DNA of 64,000 nucleotides from Athripsodes cinereus (lineage: Eukaryota; Arthropoda; Insecta; Trichoptera; Leptoceridae), in contig OX388318.1 of the NCBI GenBank assembly GCA_947579605.1, forward strand, positions 7,564,001-7,628,000, read 5' to 3'. This document shows, piece after piece, positions 25,587-35,650 of the stretch; the stretch's first letter is position 1; every line of letters starts with the position of its first letter. A model generated the notes under the pieces. The model saw only the letters and a program-made list of their open reading frames with translations, was not told where the DNA came from and made no database searches. A program made the translations under genes and the position numbers.

Positions 25587-26001
25587 CCTTGGGTATCAAT
25601 ATATTTCACACTAATGACAATAAAATCCCTTCCCCTCCCTCCCCTCACCCCATATATATATATATATGTATATTTATGATTGTGTTTAATCTATTTATAT
25701 TATTTTATTATGCTTTTTGTTTTTAGTACTTATACCTACTTCAGTTATATGTAAGTACCGATATATTTTTTATTTATTTTTTATTATATCTTTTCTTTTT
25801 TATGTACTTAGCTATTTACATCAATATTAATGTATCTTGTATCTCTCTCACATTTGGTTGGTTGGTAGAAATTGCCTAAAGGCAATAAACCCGCCATTTG
25901 TGCTATTTTATTTATTCCACAATAAAGATTATTTTATTTTATTTTTTATTTTAAAATATAATATTATTGCCAGGAATAAAAAATAGATAGGATTTTTTAA
26001 T
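25587..26001. other. Low-complexity DNA with a retroposon-like tail
   Basis: Contains a C/T-rich run (25628-25655), a (TA)n microsatellite (25655-25680) and, at about 25855-25950, 'ggcaataaacccgccattt...cacaataaagatt' followed by an A/T-rich tail. That last piece resembles the 3' ends of common lepidopteran repeats, with polyadenylation signals AATAAA. This is from memory, not a search. Confidence 0.45.
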
Positions 26002-26233
26002 ACCCGTGGAGTACCCGGTAATAAATAGGTCACCCAATCTTTTCAAATAATTTTCGAGGGTCCATTAAAAGTCAGGTGTTTGTTTTATCACGTTTAAGAT
26101 ATTATAATGTTACATCTTCAATTTAGCGATGATATTTGCAATCTATTCTTATTGCCTTATTATTTAGAGGCATGGAGAGGACGACTTGCTGTCCATCCTG
26201 TGGCTACCTCACTCGTGAGAAATACCGTGATGC
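26002..26233 (+). repeat. Diverged SINE family A copy
   Basis: It runs 'cccgtggagtacccggtaataaa' ... 'aaaagtcaggtgttt' ... 'tacatcttcaatttagcgatga' ... 'tggctacctcactcgtgagaaataccgtgatg'. The tail retains the CCGTGATG word. Confidence 0.65.
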
Positions 26234-26294
26234 AATAAATAAATGAAATTTTTAAACATGTTTTGAAAATTAAATGTATGAAGTATAAATGTAC

Positions 26295-26468
26295 GAGTTC
26301 GTCGGTAGTCTGGAGGTAGAGTCTCGGCCTCGTGAACAAGGGGTCCGCGGTTCGATCCCAGGTGCCGGCAAACTCCCCTTTCACGACACAAGATTTTAAC
26401 TTACTGTGAAAGGTGTATAAGGTTGTATTTGGGTTTATAACAAAACCCAGATATATCTTTTTTTTTTT
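26295..26468 (+). repeat. tRNA-derived SINE family B, full copy
   Basis: The head 26301-26369 folds like a tRNA. The 5' GTCGGTA pairs with 3' TGCCGGC (seven pairs including G-U), an A-box-like 'tagtctggaggtag' follows, and the B box GGTTCGATCCC is at 26349-26359. The body 'ctcccctttcacgacacaag' and 'gtgaaaggtgtataaggttg' follows, then a hairpin TGGGTTT/AAACCCA, 'gatatatc' and a T run. Other copies are at 30059, 32293, 35059, 39837 and 46403. Full copies are about 170 bp. Confidence 0.85.
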
Positions 26469-26878
26469 AAATAAAGTGATTCTGAAAAAAAAAATATAGG
26501 TAGCTATTAAGAATACTGAAAATGAAAGTGGTAGAAAAAGTCACCAATACAGAATTTTAACCGGACTGAGTGCCTTCTCAAAATTCAATAAGAAGGGTAG
26601 GTGGGCTAAAAGCATCCAACATTAAAGAAATGAAATAATGTCCTACTTGTGCTAATATAATATTTGTACTACAGTTTACTTACTAAAGTGAAATTATACT
26701 CGTATACAAAGGTACCGGTGATATAAATTACAAATAAAAATGTTCTCTCTGTGGAAAGGATTTCGGTCTTCTTGTAATGGTAAAAACTTGTGTATCTAAA
26801 TTAATGTATTAATGTTATGTATATAATGAACATCTCTGTTTTTTGTCCATATTGATACTGAACAAACTAATTGTTATA
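26469..26878. other. AT-rich non-coding DNA
   Basis: No gene recognised. Confidence 0.4.
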
Positions 26879-27386
26879 GTTATCTCTATCTATACCCTCA
26901 CGTTTTGTACCAGGAGGGGTAGGCAGAGAGAACGGAACGCTATATAGATCTATCCTTACAAACGTCTTTCGCTTCCTCCACATTCATCCAGTTTCTCATA
27001 CATGTTCGCCGATTTCTCTTACTCAACCCGCGGCCGTCCTTTAGGATTTGATCCACGTGCTCAAGCCACGTGGTTCTTGGCCGTCCGCGCTTCCTCACAC
27101 CTCCTCTTTCACACAAATAATTCTCTTCGTCATTCTTTCATCTTGCATTTGCACAACATGTCCAATCCAAATCATCGTAGTTTACACGCATTCTATCCTC
27201 AACACTCTTCTCGCATCCTCTCATTCTCCTGATATCCTCATTCTCCACTCTATCCCTCACCGTTTTATTAACCATTCTTCTTAGTGAAGGCATCTCCACG
27301 GCATTTATTCCACTCTCGTCCTTCTTCGACCACGTCCAAGTTTCACTTGCATACATAAGTGTCGATACCAGAATGGTATAATTGGT
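26879..27386 (-). pseudogene. LINE family 1, 5'-truncated insertion with 9-bp target duplication
   Basis: Read on the minus strand it encodes STLMYASETWTWSKKDESGI, then NAVEMPSLRRMV and RDRVENEDIRRMRGCEKSV, then degenerates. It passes through the Gly-Arg-Pro word and the '...CHVDQIL' region and ends in 'ctacccctcctggtac..acgtgagggtatag' plus ATAG repeats. The 9-bp word 'attgttata' flanks it at 26870-26878 and 27387-27395, so both ends are defined. Compared with the copy at 47579 it lacks more of the 5' side and carries indels. This is a typical product of target-primed reverse transcription and is dead as a gene. Confidence 0.8.
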
Positions 27387-27395
27387 ATTGTTATA

Positions 27396-28790
27396 ATTAT
27401 AATCTATGAATATAAAATAAATATGGAATGGTATCGTATTTAGAACTTTCTCTATGTATTTTAACTAACTGGATTCATTATAATTCGAATGTGCTCAGGA
27501 CAAAGGCTTCAAACCACATAAGTAAAATTATGCAGGCGAAGCAAAAAATTGTAGGATAAAGAAAACGTCAAATTATTGACATTGTTAATATACCATCTTA
27601 TTAATATGTATATATTTCTTTGTTATAAAAATTCGTGGAGCGAAGTCATCTGGGGGGAGCTGCAAGCGAGGTGTGGATTTCTGGGGGGAATAAGAGAACA
27701 TATTCAGGAATTATCAGGTTAAAAGCAAAAAAAAAAGTTGATTAAGTGCTTGTACTGACAGATTTTAGCAACATGTAGGTAAAAGAGATATTATGTATGT
27801 CACATGTTTGGGGTTATGCGGTTTGATGCATTTTACCTTAGCAAAAAATTGTTTCTGGATAAAATTTATTGGTAGGTACTGATAAACTCATGCTGTTGGA
27901 GTCCTTTATCCTATTCGATATTTGCAATTAAGTTTTAGCTAAAAAAATATTTTGTTTCTTCTGTTAAAACTAGATGTTTGGAGACTGAATCCTTTTACCA
28001 GAGTGTGTACAAGACACAAATAATTATTGATTTTAATACATAAAATAAGTTTTGCCAAAATTGTGGTTTGATGCCTTTGTCCTGAGTACAGTCGAGTAAA
28101 ATAAAGCTTTATCATGTTTGTATATATGAGACACAAAAAGTCAAATATACCTTTATGATATGGATGAAAATCAATACATATTTGCAATAAATAATACAAT
28201 GAAAGATTTTGTAACCTGGAATAAAGCAAAAAAGTAAGTAGGTACTAGGACTAAATATGTTTCAGCCAGTGATATGTTACAACTAGATTCGCAATGTCAT
28301 ACAAATATTCTCTAAAAATGTGTACCCACCCGTCGAGGTACAATACCTGAGTAATATATATTCATCTCTTTTCTTATGTATATATTCATCTCTATCTACC
28401 GGCCTTTGTCGTCTGTAATAATCCTCATTCTCATATTGTCTATCTCTTGTTATCTACAAACAATTTATATGTGTGTCGCTTTTTTTCAAACTAAAAATTG
28501 CGGCACCAAGGACCGCAAAGAGATTTTATTGATGTTTATACATAATATGATATTTATGTTTGAGATTCATATTGCAAATCTAGGTATAACATATCACTGG
28601 TTTCAGCACCTGTTGCTGAAATTCATTCTTTTTTCTGAGTGTTAATAATAAAAGGCATAAAAAATTTCATAATAACTTTGTCTGACATTCAGTCACTACT
28701 ACAGTATGAGTTTTATATTTTGATATAATTTGAAAAAAAATATATATTAACTAAATATTATCTTTTGGATACTTTTCCTGCGTGCGCCTG
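27396..28790. other. AT-rich non-coding DNA
   Basis: About 1.4 kb without recognisable gene content. The short frames at 27939-28229 and 28376-28645 lack known motifs and have AT-driven composition. Confidence 0.45.
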
Positions 28791-28830
28791 TATCGTGAAA
28801 GGACGAGGCGATATGAGGAAAGGGGAGAGC

Positions 28831-28868
28831 TATAAAAGCATTTGTGGGGTAGGTAGTTAACTTCAGTT
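28831..28868 (+). promoter_or_regulatory. Candidate RNA polymerase II core promoter (TATA + initiator)
   Basis: A TATAAAAG box at 28831-28838 is followed by TCAGTT at 28863-28868, matching the arthropod initiator TCAGT. The spacing of about 34 bases from TATA to the A is slightly long but plausible. The flanks are unusually GC-rich for this window ('cctgcgtgcgcctg' upstream, 'cggcgtcgcgtcc' downstream). No coding sequence follows directly. A start codon near 29312 gives only MDIFMAEH. A candidate donor AAAG|GTAAAA lies near 29340, so a non-coding first exon is possible. Confidence 0.35.
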
Positions 28869-30058
28869 TATTTCAGGCAGTCGGTAGTGATAAGCATCGT
28901 GTCGGCGTCGCGTCCTTAATCGCAAACAATATTTACATGCAACAATAATACAATAAATTAAAAAAAAAAACATTTATCCATAAAATTAAAAAAAAAAAGC
29001 AACACAGATTTGTTTAATAACTTTTTACTAAAGACTTTGAATTTATATTATTTTTTTTTTATTTTTTTTTTGAAATATTAATCTTCGAATAGTTTGTTTA
29101 GTAACAGGTGGTACACATTGAAGTAGGCAATTGTTTTTTTTTTTTTGGTTTAACAGCGACTTTTGTGTGGTGTTTTTATTGAAGCATGAAACAGTTTATA
29201 GATTGAAAAGATTTTTATCATTTTAATGGTTAGTTTGGTGTGTAAACACGCGTGATTTTATGTGCATTTGATTATTTGAAATGTGTGCTTTTTAACGACT
29301 TTTTCGAGTATTAATGGATATTTTTATGGCTGAACATTAAAGGTAAAATTTATGTTTTCTTATGTTGTGTTTAATATTTTTATTTATATAATCTTTATTT
29401 TCTAACCCATTTTATCTTACTATTTTCACACATATCCATCTATTTCAATCAGTATAATATATCGCTTGATGTATATTATTGAAAAGGGATATAATCGTAA
29501 ATTATGCCATTTGTTTGTAAATATTTATTCAATAATTTCATTTTACATTTAATATCTAAATGGTATATATTTCAGACGATTTTATTTGAAATTCATGGTT
29601 CGAAATCTAATGAGTGATCGTTCAACTAAATGATGATTTGTTCAAAGGATATAATTATTAGGTACAATTATTGGAAATGAATATAATTTAGAAGCCCATT
29701 CAAACCCCAGTAACTCATTAATGGAAATTTTGAATATAAGTTGTAGAAAATTCTTCCACTGGAGTTCCCGCCAAAGAAGAGTTCTTTCACTTTTTTCTGT
29801 AAGTCTTCGAGTATCCTATTATAAGCAGGTATTTGTAAAACAACCCGTATTTATTGAATTAAACATTAAATATTTTTAATGATATTTAAAGGTAGGTACC
29901 TACTTGAAAAGAAGAAGAGATCATTTTTGCCATGACTAGAATGTATGAATGAAAGATATTGCACAAAGGTCTATCAATACTGGAGATGTTTTTTTTTTAA
30001 GTTCGCCCACAACAATTTTTAATATTATTTGTCAATTGTGGATTACCACTCATTTACA
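28869..30058. other. Possible 5' untranslated exon, then AT-rich DNA
   Basis: 28869-29340 could be a leader exon of the promoter candidate. It has long A and T homopolymers and no long frame. From 29341 to 30058 I see nothing recognisable. Confidence 0.3.
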
Positions 30059-30224
30059 TTTATATCTGGATTTTTGTTGTTAACCAAAATACAACCTTAT
30101 ATCTACACCTTTCACAGTAAGCTAAAAGCTTTTATCGTGAAAGGGGAGTTTGCAGGCAGCTGGGATCGAACCGCGGACCTCTTGTTCACGAGGCCGAGAC
30201 TACCTCCAGGCTACCGACGAACTC
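30059..30224 (-). repeat. SINE family B copy
   Basis: Minus-strand copy. The complement of the B box ('gggatcgaacc') is at about 30162 and the head ends at 'ggctaccgacgaactc'. The tail hairpin is partly decayed ('ggatttttgttgttaacc'). Confidence 0.8.
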
Positions 30225-30902
30225 TATGCATTATACCTACAACTATGTTTTTTGCCCATAACAACTTGTATTGCCTGATGATAAGAGCGGAAGTTTTTGA
30301 AAGCCGGTTCGTGATCGATAAAGTCACCGTGGAAGACGTAAATGAAGGTGTTTTATTTTTAACAATTCAACATGAACTTCCACCAAGTACCGTCGCTCGA
30401 CAATTTTGACTATATGTAAGTATACTCAACTTTAAACTATGTAATATATTGATTCTAACCTCTGAAGCTATCTACTTAAAATTCTGAGAATGATATTCGC
30501 AATAAAGGTTTTTTACAGTTTTCCCGCTTATTTCGTTTTTTGTACTTACTTGTCTGTCTGTACCGAATAGAGACTGTATCGAAAATCAGTAAGAATCTTA
30601 AGAGGGAATCAAAACAAATCAGGTGGGGGTGAATTTGTATGGCTGTTTAGGAAATTCAATAGCTTATGTTCGCAATAAAAAATAATTTGATAGTACCTTA
30701 GTAATAAAATACCATCCAAGCGAATTGATCTGCATACCATTATCTTTGTAATGGGACCATATTTTACATAGACCGTCGTTACACAAAACGGACTATGTAT
30801 TTTTTTTTATAATAATTTAAATTAGTTGTTTAAACTGCTGCATAGTAATTTCTACAATAAAGTAACCTTTATCTAATGACAAAACTTATCTATCTATCAA
30901 TA
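30225..30902. other. Non-coding DNA with a dispersed unclassified repeat word
   Basis: 30300-30410 contains 'cgtggaagacgtaaatgaag' and 'tgaacttccaccaagtacc'. Related sequence occurs at 56650-56775 and, weakly, near 51635. It probably belongs to an old interspersed repeat of unknown class. Confidence 0.45.
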
Positions 30903-31083
30903 TCAACACATTTCTCAACAAGTGTGAAAGTCAGTAGACTAGCTACATGTAACAAACATGCAAGTGACATTTTCCGTACCAACGAAAAACAAAATATTCA
31001 GGGCTGATGGGATACATACTCGCTGAATATAGTCCTTTTACAAGACACTTGAAAAGTTTTAGAAATAATTGAAAGACCAATGT
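30903..31083 (-). repeat. Diverged SINE family A copy
   Basis: 'gtcagtagactagctacatgta', 'aaacatgcaag', 'tattcagggctgatgg' and 'ccttttacaagacacttgaaa' occur in the family's order on the minus strand. The tail is lost. Confidence 0.6.
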
Positions 31084-31112
31084 ACAATGTTAAAATTGCG
31101 AATACATAAAAT

Positions 31113-31434
31113 TACTAGCTGACCCGGCAAACTTTGTTTTGCCATATAAATTATTTCTAGATTACTAATATCGCCATTTAAAATAGGGGTTGATGGTAGA
31201 AGGGTGAAAATTTCGATCTGCATGTATTTTTTTAATGCCTCACCATAAAAAAATGAAAATAAAAAAATAAAAAAATCGGGATGGACCATCCTTAATTTTT
31301 AGGGTTATGAAAAATAAATGTTGACCGATTCTCAGACTACACAATAAACACACAAAATTTCATTAAAATCGGTCCAGCCGTTTCGGAGCAGTATGATAAC
31401 GAACACCGTGATACGAGAATTTTCTATATTAGAT
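31113..31434. repeat. Common insect interspersed repeat ('ctgacccggcaaactttg' type)
   Basis: It starts 'ctagctgacccggcaaactt' and ends '...atttcattaaaatcggtcc', 'agccgtttcggagcagtatg', 'acaccgtgatacgagaattt', 'tatattagat'. I recognise these words as widespread in insect genomes (established knowledge, class not recalled with certainty). No coding capacity is visible. Confidence 0.6.
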
Positions 31435-31843
31435 TATCTTAGCCTCGTAATAAACTATTATTTTTGAACATTTAAAAATTGTGTGAAACTTAAACGTCCA
31501 TTGATTTAATAATAAAAACAAAGGAACATTTTTCAATGTTCGCACATTAGGTTTTATAAATTTGAAGTAGAAAAAGAAGGAAGGATGTACTTAATATATG
31601 GACCTCTGGAAACAGAAAGCTTTGTACTGCGAGCTTAATATCCCTTTCACATGTTATTATCCTCAATATATTGTGTGTAATGAATGCTTCCTGGGACAAT
31701 ATAATATGCATTACATAGGTACTCATACAGGCTGTTGATGTGATTTAATATTGCGAGCTTTAAATGTAACAGCATAAAGCATGAATGCTTTTCTATGATA
31801 AGCTTAACATAAACAATGTCTTTCGGTGTATTTTAAGTACCTA

Positions 31844-32102
31844 CACTGAGAAAAATACTCAAAACGAATCATTGGTACAGTACTATCAAATTAGGACCAG
31901 AGATCGTACAAACGATTCATTGGTATAAATCTATAATATTAACTCTTCGCAAACAAATAATTGGTAAATTTACCAAAAACTTGTTTGCGAAGAGTTAATA
32001 TTATAGATTCGTACTAATGAATCGTTTGTACGATCTCTGGTCCTAATCTGATAGTATGTACCAATGATTCGTTGTGAAATTTCGTTAGTATTTTTCTCAG
32101 TG
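31844..32102. mobile_element. 259-bp foldback MITE, TA target site
   Basis: Almost the whole element is one inverted repeat. It begins CACTGAGAAAAATACT and ends AGTATTTTTCTCAGTG, apart from minor changes, with arms of about 120 bp. The loop is around 'ttggtaaatttaccaa', itself a palindrome. TA flanks it at 31842-31843 and 32103-32104. The arms differ at several sites, so they have had time to diverge. No transposase is present. Confidence 0.75.
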
Positions 32103-32248
32103 TAGGTTTTTACATATATTGTATTACATACATTAATTGCATTGCATTTAATAACATAATATAATAGTTTATCCAATATGGATACTTTATTAAAGAACAA
32201 TTTTATTTTACTTTGAACTAATAATGACAATATGTGCTACATGCGTGG

Positions 32249-32291
32249 TTCGTCCATTTTAAATGAATCTCTTTCATTTAAAATGGACGAA
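32249..32291. repeat. Perfect 19-bp hairpin
   Basis: 'ttcgtccattttaaatgaa' and its exact complement are separated by five bases, directly next to the T run of a SINE B copy. Confidence 0.7.
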
Positions 32292-32292
32292 G

Positions 32293-32439
32293 TTTTTTTT
32301 TTAAAGATATATCTGGGTTTTGTTATAAACCCAAATACAACCTTAAACACCTTTTATAGTAAGCTAAAAGCTTCTGTCGTGAACCGCGGACCCCCTGTAC
32401 ACGAGACCGAGACTCTACCTCCAGGCTACCGATGAACTT
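32293..32439 (-). repeat. SINE family B copy with B-box deletion
   Basis: Minus-strand copy. The tail hairpin and the 'taagctaaaagcttctgtcg' body are present. The segment that should hold the B box and the end of the tRNA-like head is missing: 'gtcgtga' joins directly to 'accgcggacc'. It could not be transcribed from its own promoter. Confidence 0.75.
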
Positions 32440-33304
32440 AAAAAGGCATATAATTAATAAGTATCTTGTTACCTTGTTGCATATTCTTTCAATTATTTTT
32501 TGTGTTGAAATAAGAATTTACACTTGGGTTTTCAAGTCATACTGAGTTCGTCGATAAATACAAGATCTATCACGATATCATACAATGGATGTGGCCATTA
32601 AACTACATAAGTTCATATCATAATAATTACTATATCCTCTTTGCGCCAATAAAAATAAAGACATAAATAAAGTTTAGATTAATTCTTGAGATCTTTTTCC
32701 TACAGTGCTACTCACAAGTAAAATATTTTTTATGTATATCTGAAGTGCTTTTGGTCACATACATGGTAAAAAAAGCTTTTGTCCCGAAACTACCTAGTTT
32801 TCACTTTTGTTCTGAATATATTTACTTCTCAAATCTAATTATTCTCGAATTCTCCACATTTTTAAGAAGATAAAAAAATTCTGATAATTGAGACCTGAAA
32901 AAAGATCCTTACTTTTAAAAAATCTGCTAAATATATGAAATTTGGGAAAAAATCGGAGACAAATGACAAAAATACAAATTTGGGTATGTGAGTAAATATA
33001 TTTTGAGGAATCCGAAAAGATCATAAAGCATTTTCGATTCCTATATAACTCTTTAAGTATGGAAACGGGAAGGTAGAAATAATTCAATTTTAATAATTTA
33101 AACCTAAAAAAGTAATAAGTTTTGAAAATCCTTGATTCGAGAATCTAAGAAGCCTATAAAAGAAAATGGAGAAAATTCCCAACTTTTTCTTTAATCTACT
33201 TATTTTTAAAAATTCAAATTGGCAACACTGGTTGTTGAAGATTAAAGTGTTTAATCTTCTTTTGCATACTCTATAAAGGAGGTGGCACGATGTTCTAGAT
33301 TTAA
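32440..33304. other. AT-rich non-coding DNA
   Basis: No gene or mobile element recognised. Confidence 0.4.
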
Positions 33305-33306
33305 TA

Positions 33307-34238
33307 TTAGGTCCTTACATATGAAATTGGCGTTTCATATGGCAGAAATGAAAACGATTTTTTTTTATGAAACTATTTTTTTATTTAGTCAAAGTATGTA
33401 CCATGGCTATCTATGCACTTTTGCCATCTCGAAGGTAGTTCATTGATTCCTTTACTAAAAAAAGTGTGTGAGCGAGAATCAATAAAATCTTTGAAGGCCG
33501 TTTGGACAGCCTCGTGAGAATTGAATTTTTTTCCTTGCATGAAGTTGTCCAAATTCCGAAAAAAATGGTAATCAGTTGGAGCAAGGTCCGGGGAGTATGG
33601 TGGGTGTCGAAGACATTCCAGTCGCAGCTCCCGTAGTTTTGCGGTCGTCAAACGTGCCGTATGTGGTCGAGCGTTGTCCTGAAGCAGCAGTACCAATTCA
33701 TGCGGTACCCATTTTTCAAGTTTTTTCACTTTTCCAATTTGTTTCAAGTGAATCAAAATGGTTTTATCACTCACACCGAAGCCTGCCGCTAACTCTGACG
33801 TGGTTTGCGATGGATCTGCTTCCACAATTGCTTTTAATTCTTCGTTATCAACTTGTGTCTCCGGCCGTCCACGAGGCTTGTTCTGTAGGTCAAAATTTCC
33901 AGAACGGAAACGTTGGAACCAATAACGTACCGTATTTTCTTTTGCAGTAGCTTCCCCATACGCATTGTTAATCCTACGAGCCGTTTCTGCAGCACTAGTG
34001 CCGAGGTGAAACTCATATTCGTAAATATAGCGATATTTTAAGTTCTCCATATTGTGAACAGAACGATGTGAAAGAAAAACAAATGACGCGATAACAAATA
34101 AATTTCGTAATTCGAACACAGAAATACATGGTCTTAAATTTGAAATAAATTTGAATTTGGAATTCCTAGCCGAACGCCACATATTTTGAATCAAAGTTGC
34201 CAGTTCGCCAAACGCCAATTTCATATGTAAGGACCTAA
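33307..34238 (-). mobile_element. Mariner element 1, internally deleted (932 bp)
   Basis: Perfect 29-bp terminal inverted repeats, TTAGGTCCTTACATATGAAA... at 33307-33335 and its complement at 34210-34238, are flanked by TA on both sides (33305-33306, 34239-34240). Full mariners are about 1.3 kb, so about 370 bp is missing. The transposase remnant is on the minus strand. Perfect terminal repeats suggest a fairly young, trans-mobilisable copy. Confidence 0.92.
33385..34050 (-). pseudogene. Mariner transposase, in-frame internal deletion
   Basis: The encoded protein belongs to the mariner DDD transposases, which cut and paste DNA at TA sites in the nucleus. The likely start is the ATG at 34050 (MENLKYRY...). 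The open frame extends further upstream to 34224 only because no stop intervenes before the terminal repeat. From that Met the N-terminal DNA-binding part is intact: ENTVRYWFQRFRSGNFDL, NKPRGRPET, then a second helix-turn-helix region with DPSQTTSELA and GVSDKTILIHL. After WVPHEL (33693) it jumps to VLLLQDNARPHTA. About 125 residues are missing, including the first catalytic Asp. The second Asp (QDN) and third Asp (APTDYHFF) remain with exactly 34 residues between them. The length is 221 residues against about 345 usual. There are no other stops. It cannot catalyse but may still bind DNA. Confidence 0.9.
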
Positions 34239-34240
34239 TA

Positions 34241-35058
34241 ATTCATGCAACGGTAATACAGAGGTAAAACATTAACTAATACATTTCATTTTCAATATAC
34301 TGAATACTTGGAAAATATGGTGTGAGCCTGTGGTACTGGGAAGTACATTTACAAATATATTTTGTATTTTCTCAACAGTCTCGTGATATTATTATAAGTA
34401 CGTAGGTATATAGAAAGTGCAGATCATTTGTTAGTAGGTAATGTTGTGCGTTGTACGCTTTTATTAATTTAATAAATTCTCCGTATAAATAGGACTAAAA
34501 AGGTATAACACGGGAAAATATTGTAATATACCTACAAAACGTTCTTATATTCAGCTATTAGAAATTAGAAATGAAAGTAGGAATATGGAATATCGTATTG
34601 GAGGTAAAACGCGGATATTGGAAAATTTGGAATCTAAAACATGGATTATGAATAAATATTTCAACTTACTAAATTATTAAAAATTTATAAGTAAAAACAC
34701 CAGACGTTAAATAAACAAATTTAAAACTCCAAAGCGTTTTTACTTATAACTTTTTAATTTAATAATGGAGTTTTACTCATTAAGTGAAAATAAAAATAGT
34801 TACTAAATTGTGTTTATACCAATAGCCTACTTCATATTCATATTTTTACTTTTGTTTCCAAATGTTGTGTTAAATGAATTAGATGAACTCATTTCATGTT
34901 TTTTTTTTATTTTGTATAGATTTCCAAACGTTCCGATACTTGTAATATCTGCAAACTTCATTGGTCAAATATTGATGTAATCTACTATTTTATAATATTA
35001 CCATATTATGACTGGTTATTAAATAAAAAGCATAAAGAAATAAAAAATAAAATTATAT
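34241..35058. other. AT-rich non-coding DNA
   Basis: No gene recognised. Confidence 0.4.
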
Positions 35059-35240
35059 GAATTCGTCGGTAGCCTGCAGGTAGAGTCTCCGCCTCGTGAA
35101 CAAGGGGTCCGTGGTTCGATACCAGGTGCCGAAAAACTCCCCTTTCACGACACAAGCTTTTAGTAGCTTACTGTGAATGGTGTATAAGGTTGTATTTGGG
35201 TTTATAGCAAAACCCAGATACCTATATTATCTTCTTTTTT
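35059..35240 (+). repeat. SINE family B copy
   Basis: 'gtcggtagcctgcaggtaga' head, B box variant GGTTCGATACC, body and tail hairpin 'ttgggtttatagcaaaaccc' are present. Confidence 0.82.
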
Positions 35241-35648
35241 TTATTTTGTTGTCTGGTAAATGTTGTACAACAAGTCCACCCTTTGAGTGCTCATTGTTGT
35301 TGCATTGTTTTTTTTTACTTATCGAACTCTTTAATATTTTATCTCACTTCTATTTATATTTTTTATACAATATATTTAAACAATTTCGTTGCTAATAAAA
35401 AAGTATTTTTATCTGTATAAGTCTACTTATTTGATGTATACAGCTAACACATTTTAATATCAAAACTGAAACCGAGTAGCGACGTCATTTTACTAACTTT
35501 TTTCTCGAAAAAGCTTGTAAATTCTATCCATACCTGCACGCAGATCTCATGTGTAATGTGACGAGTAAACATTTTTTCTTTATGAAAAACTAAGATCAGA
35601 ACAAACATTGTCATTACAGAGAATATGTAGAATGTCTATGAGAGTATG
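35241..35648. other. AT-rich non-coding DNA
   Basis: Nothing recognised. Confidence 0.4.
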
Positions 35649-35650
35649 TA

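Noticed and set aside
26301..26369. Functional tRNA gene
   Set aside because: The tRNA-like fold is shared by several copies each followed by the same SINE body, and the anticodon and T stems are imperfect.
30029..30409. 126-codon plus-strand frame
   Set aside because: It runs through a minus-strand SINE B copy; chance opening.
32249..32305. Hairpin followed by a T run as a bacterial-type terminator
   Set aside because: The context is eukaryotic repeat DNA; the T run belongs to the adjacent SINE tail.
33576..33950. 124-codon plus-strand frame
   Set aside because: Antisense shadow of the mariner transposase remnant.
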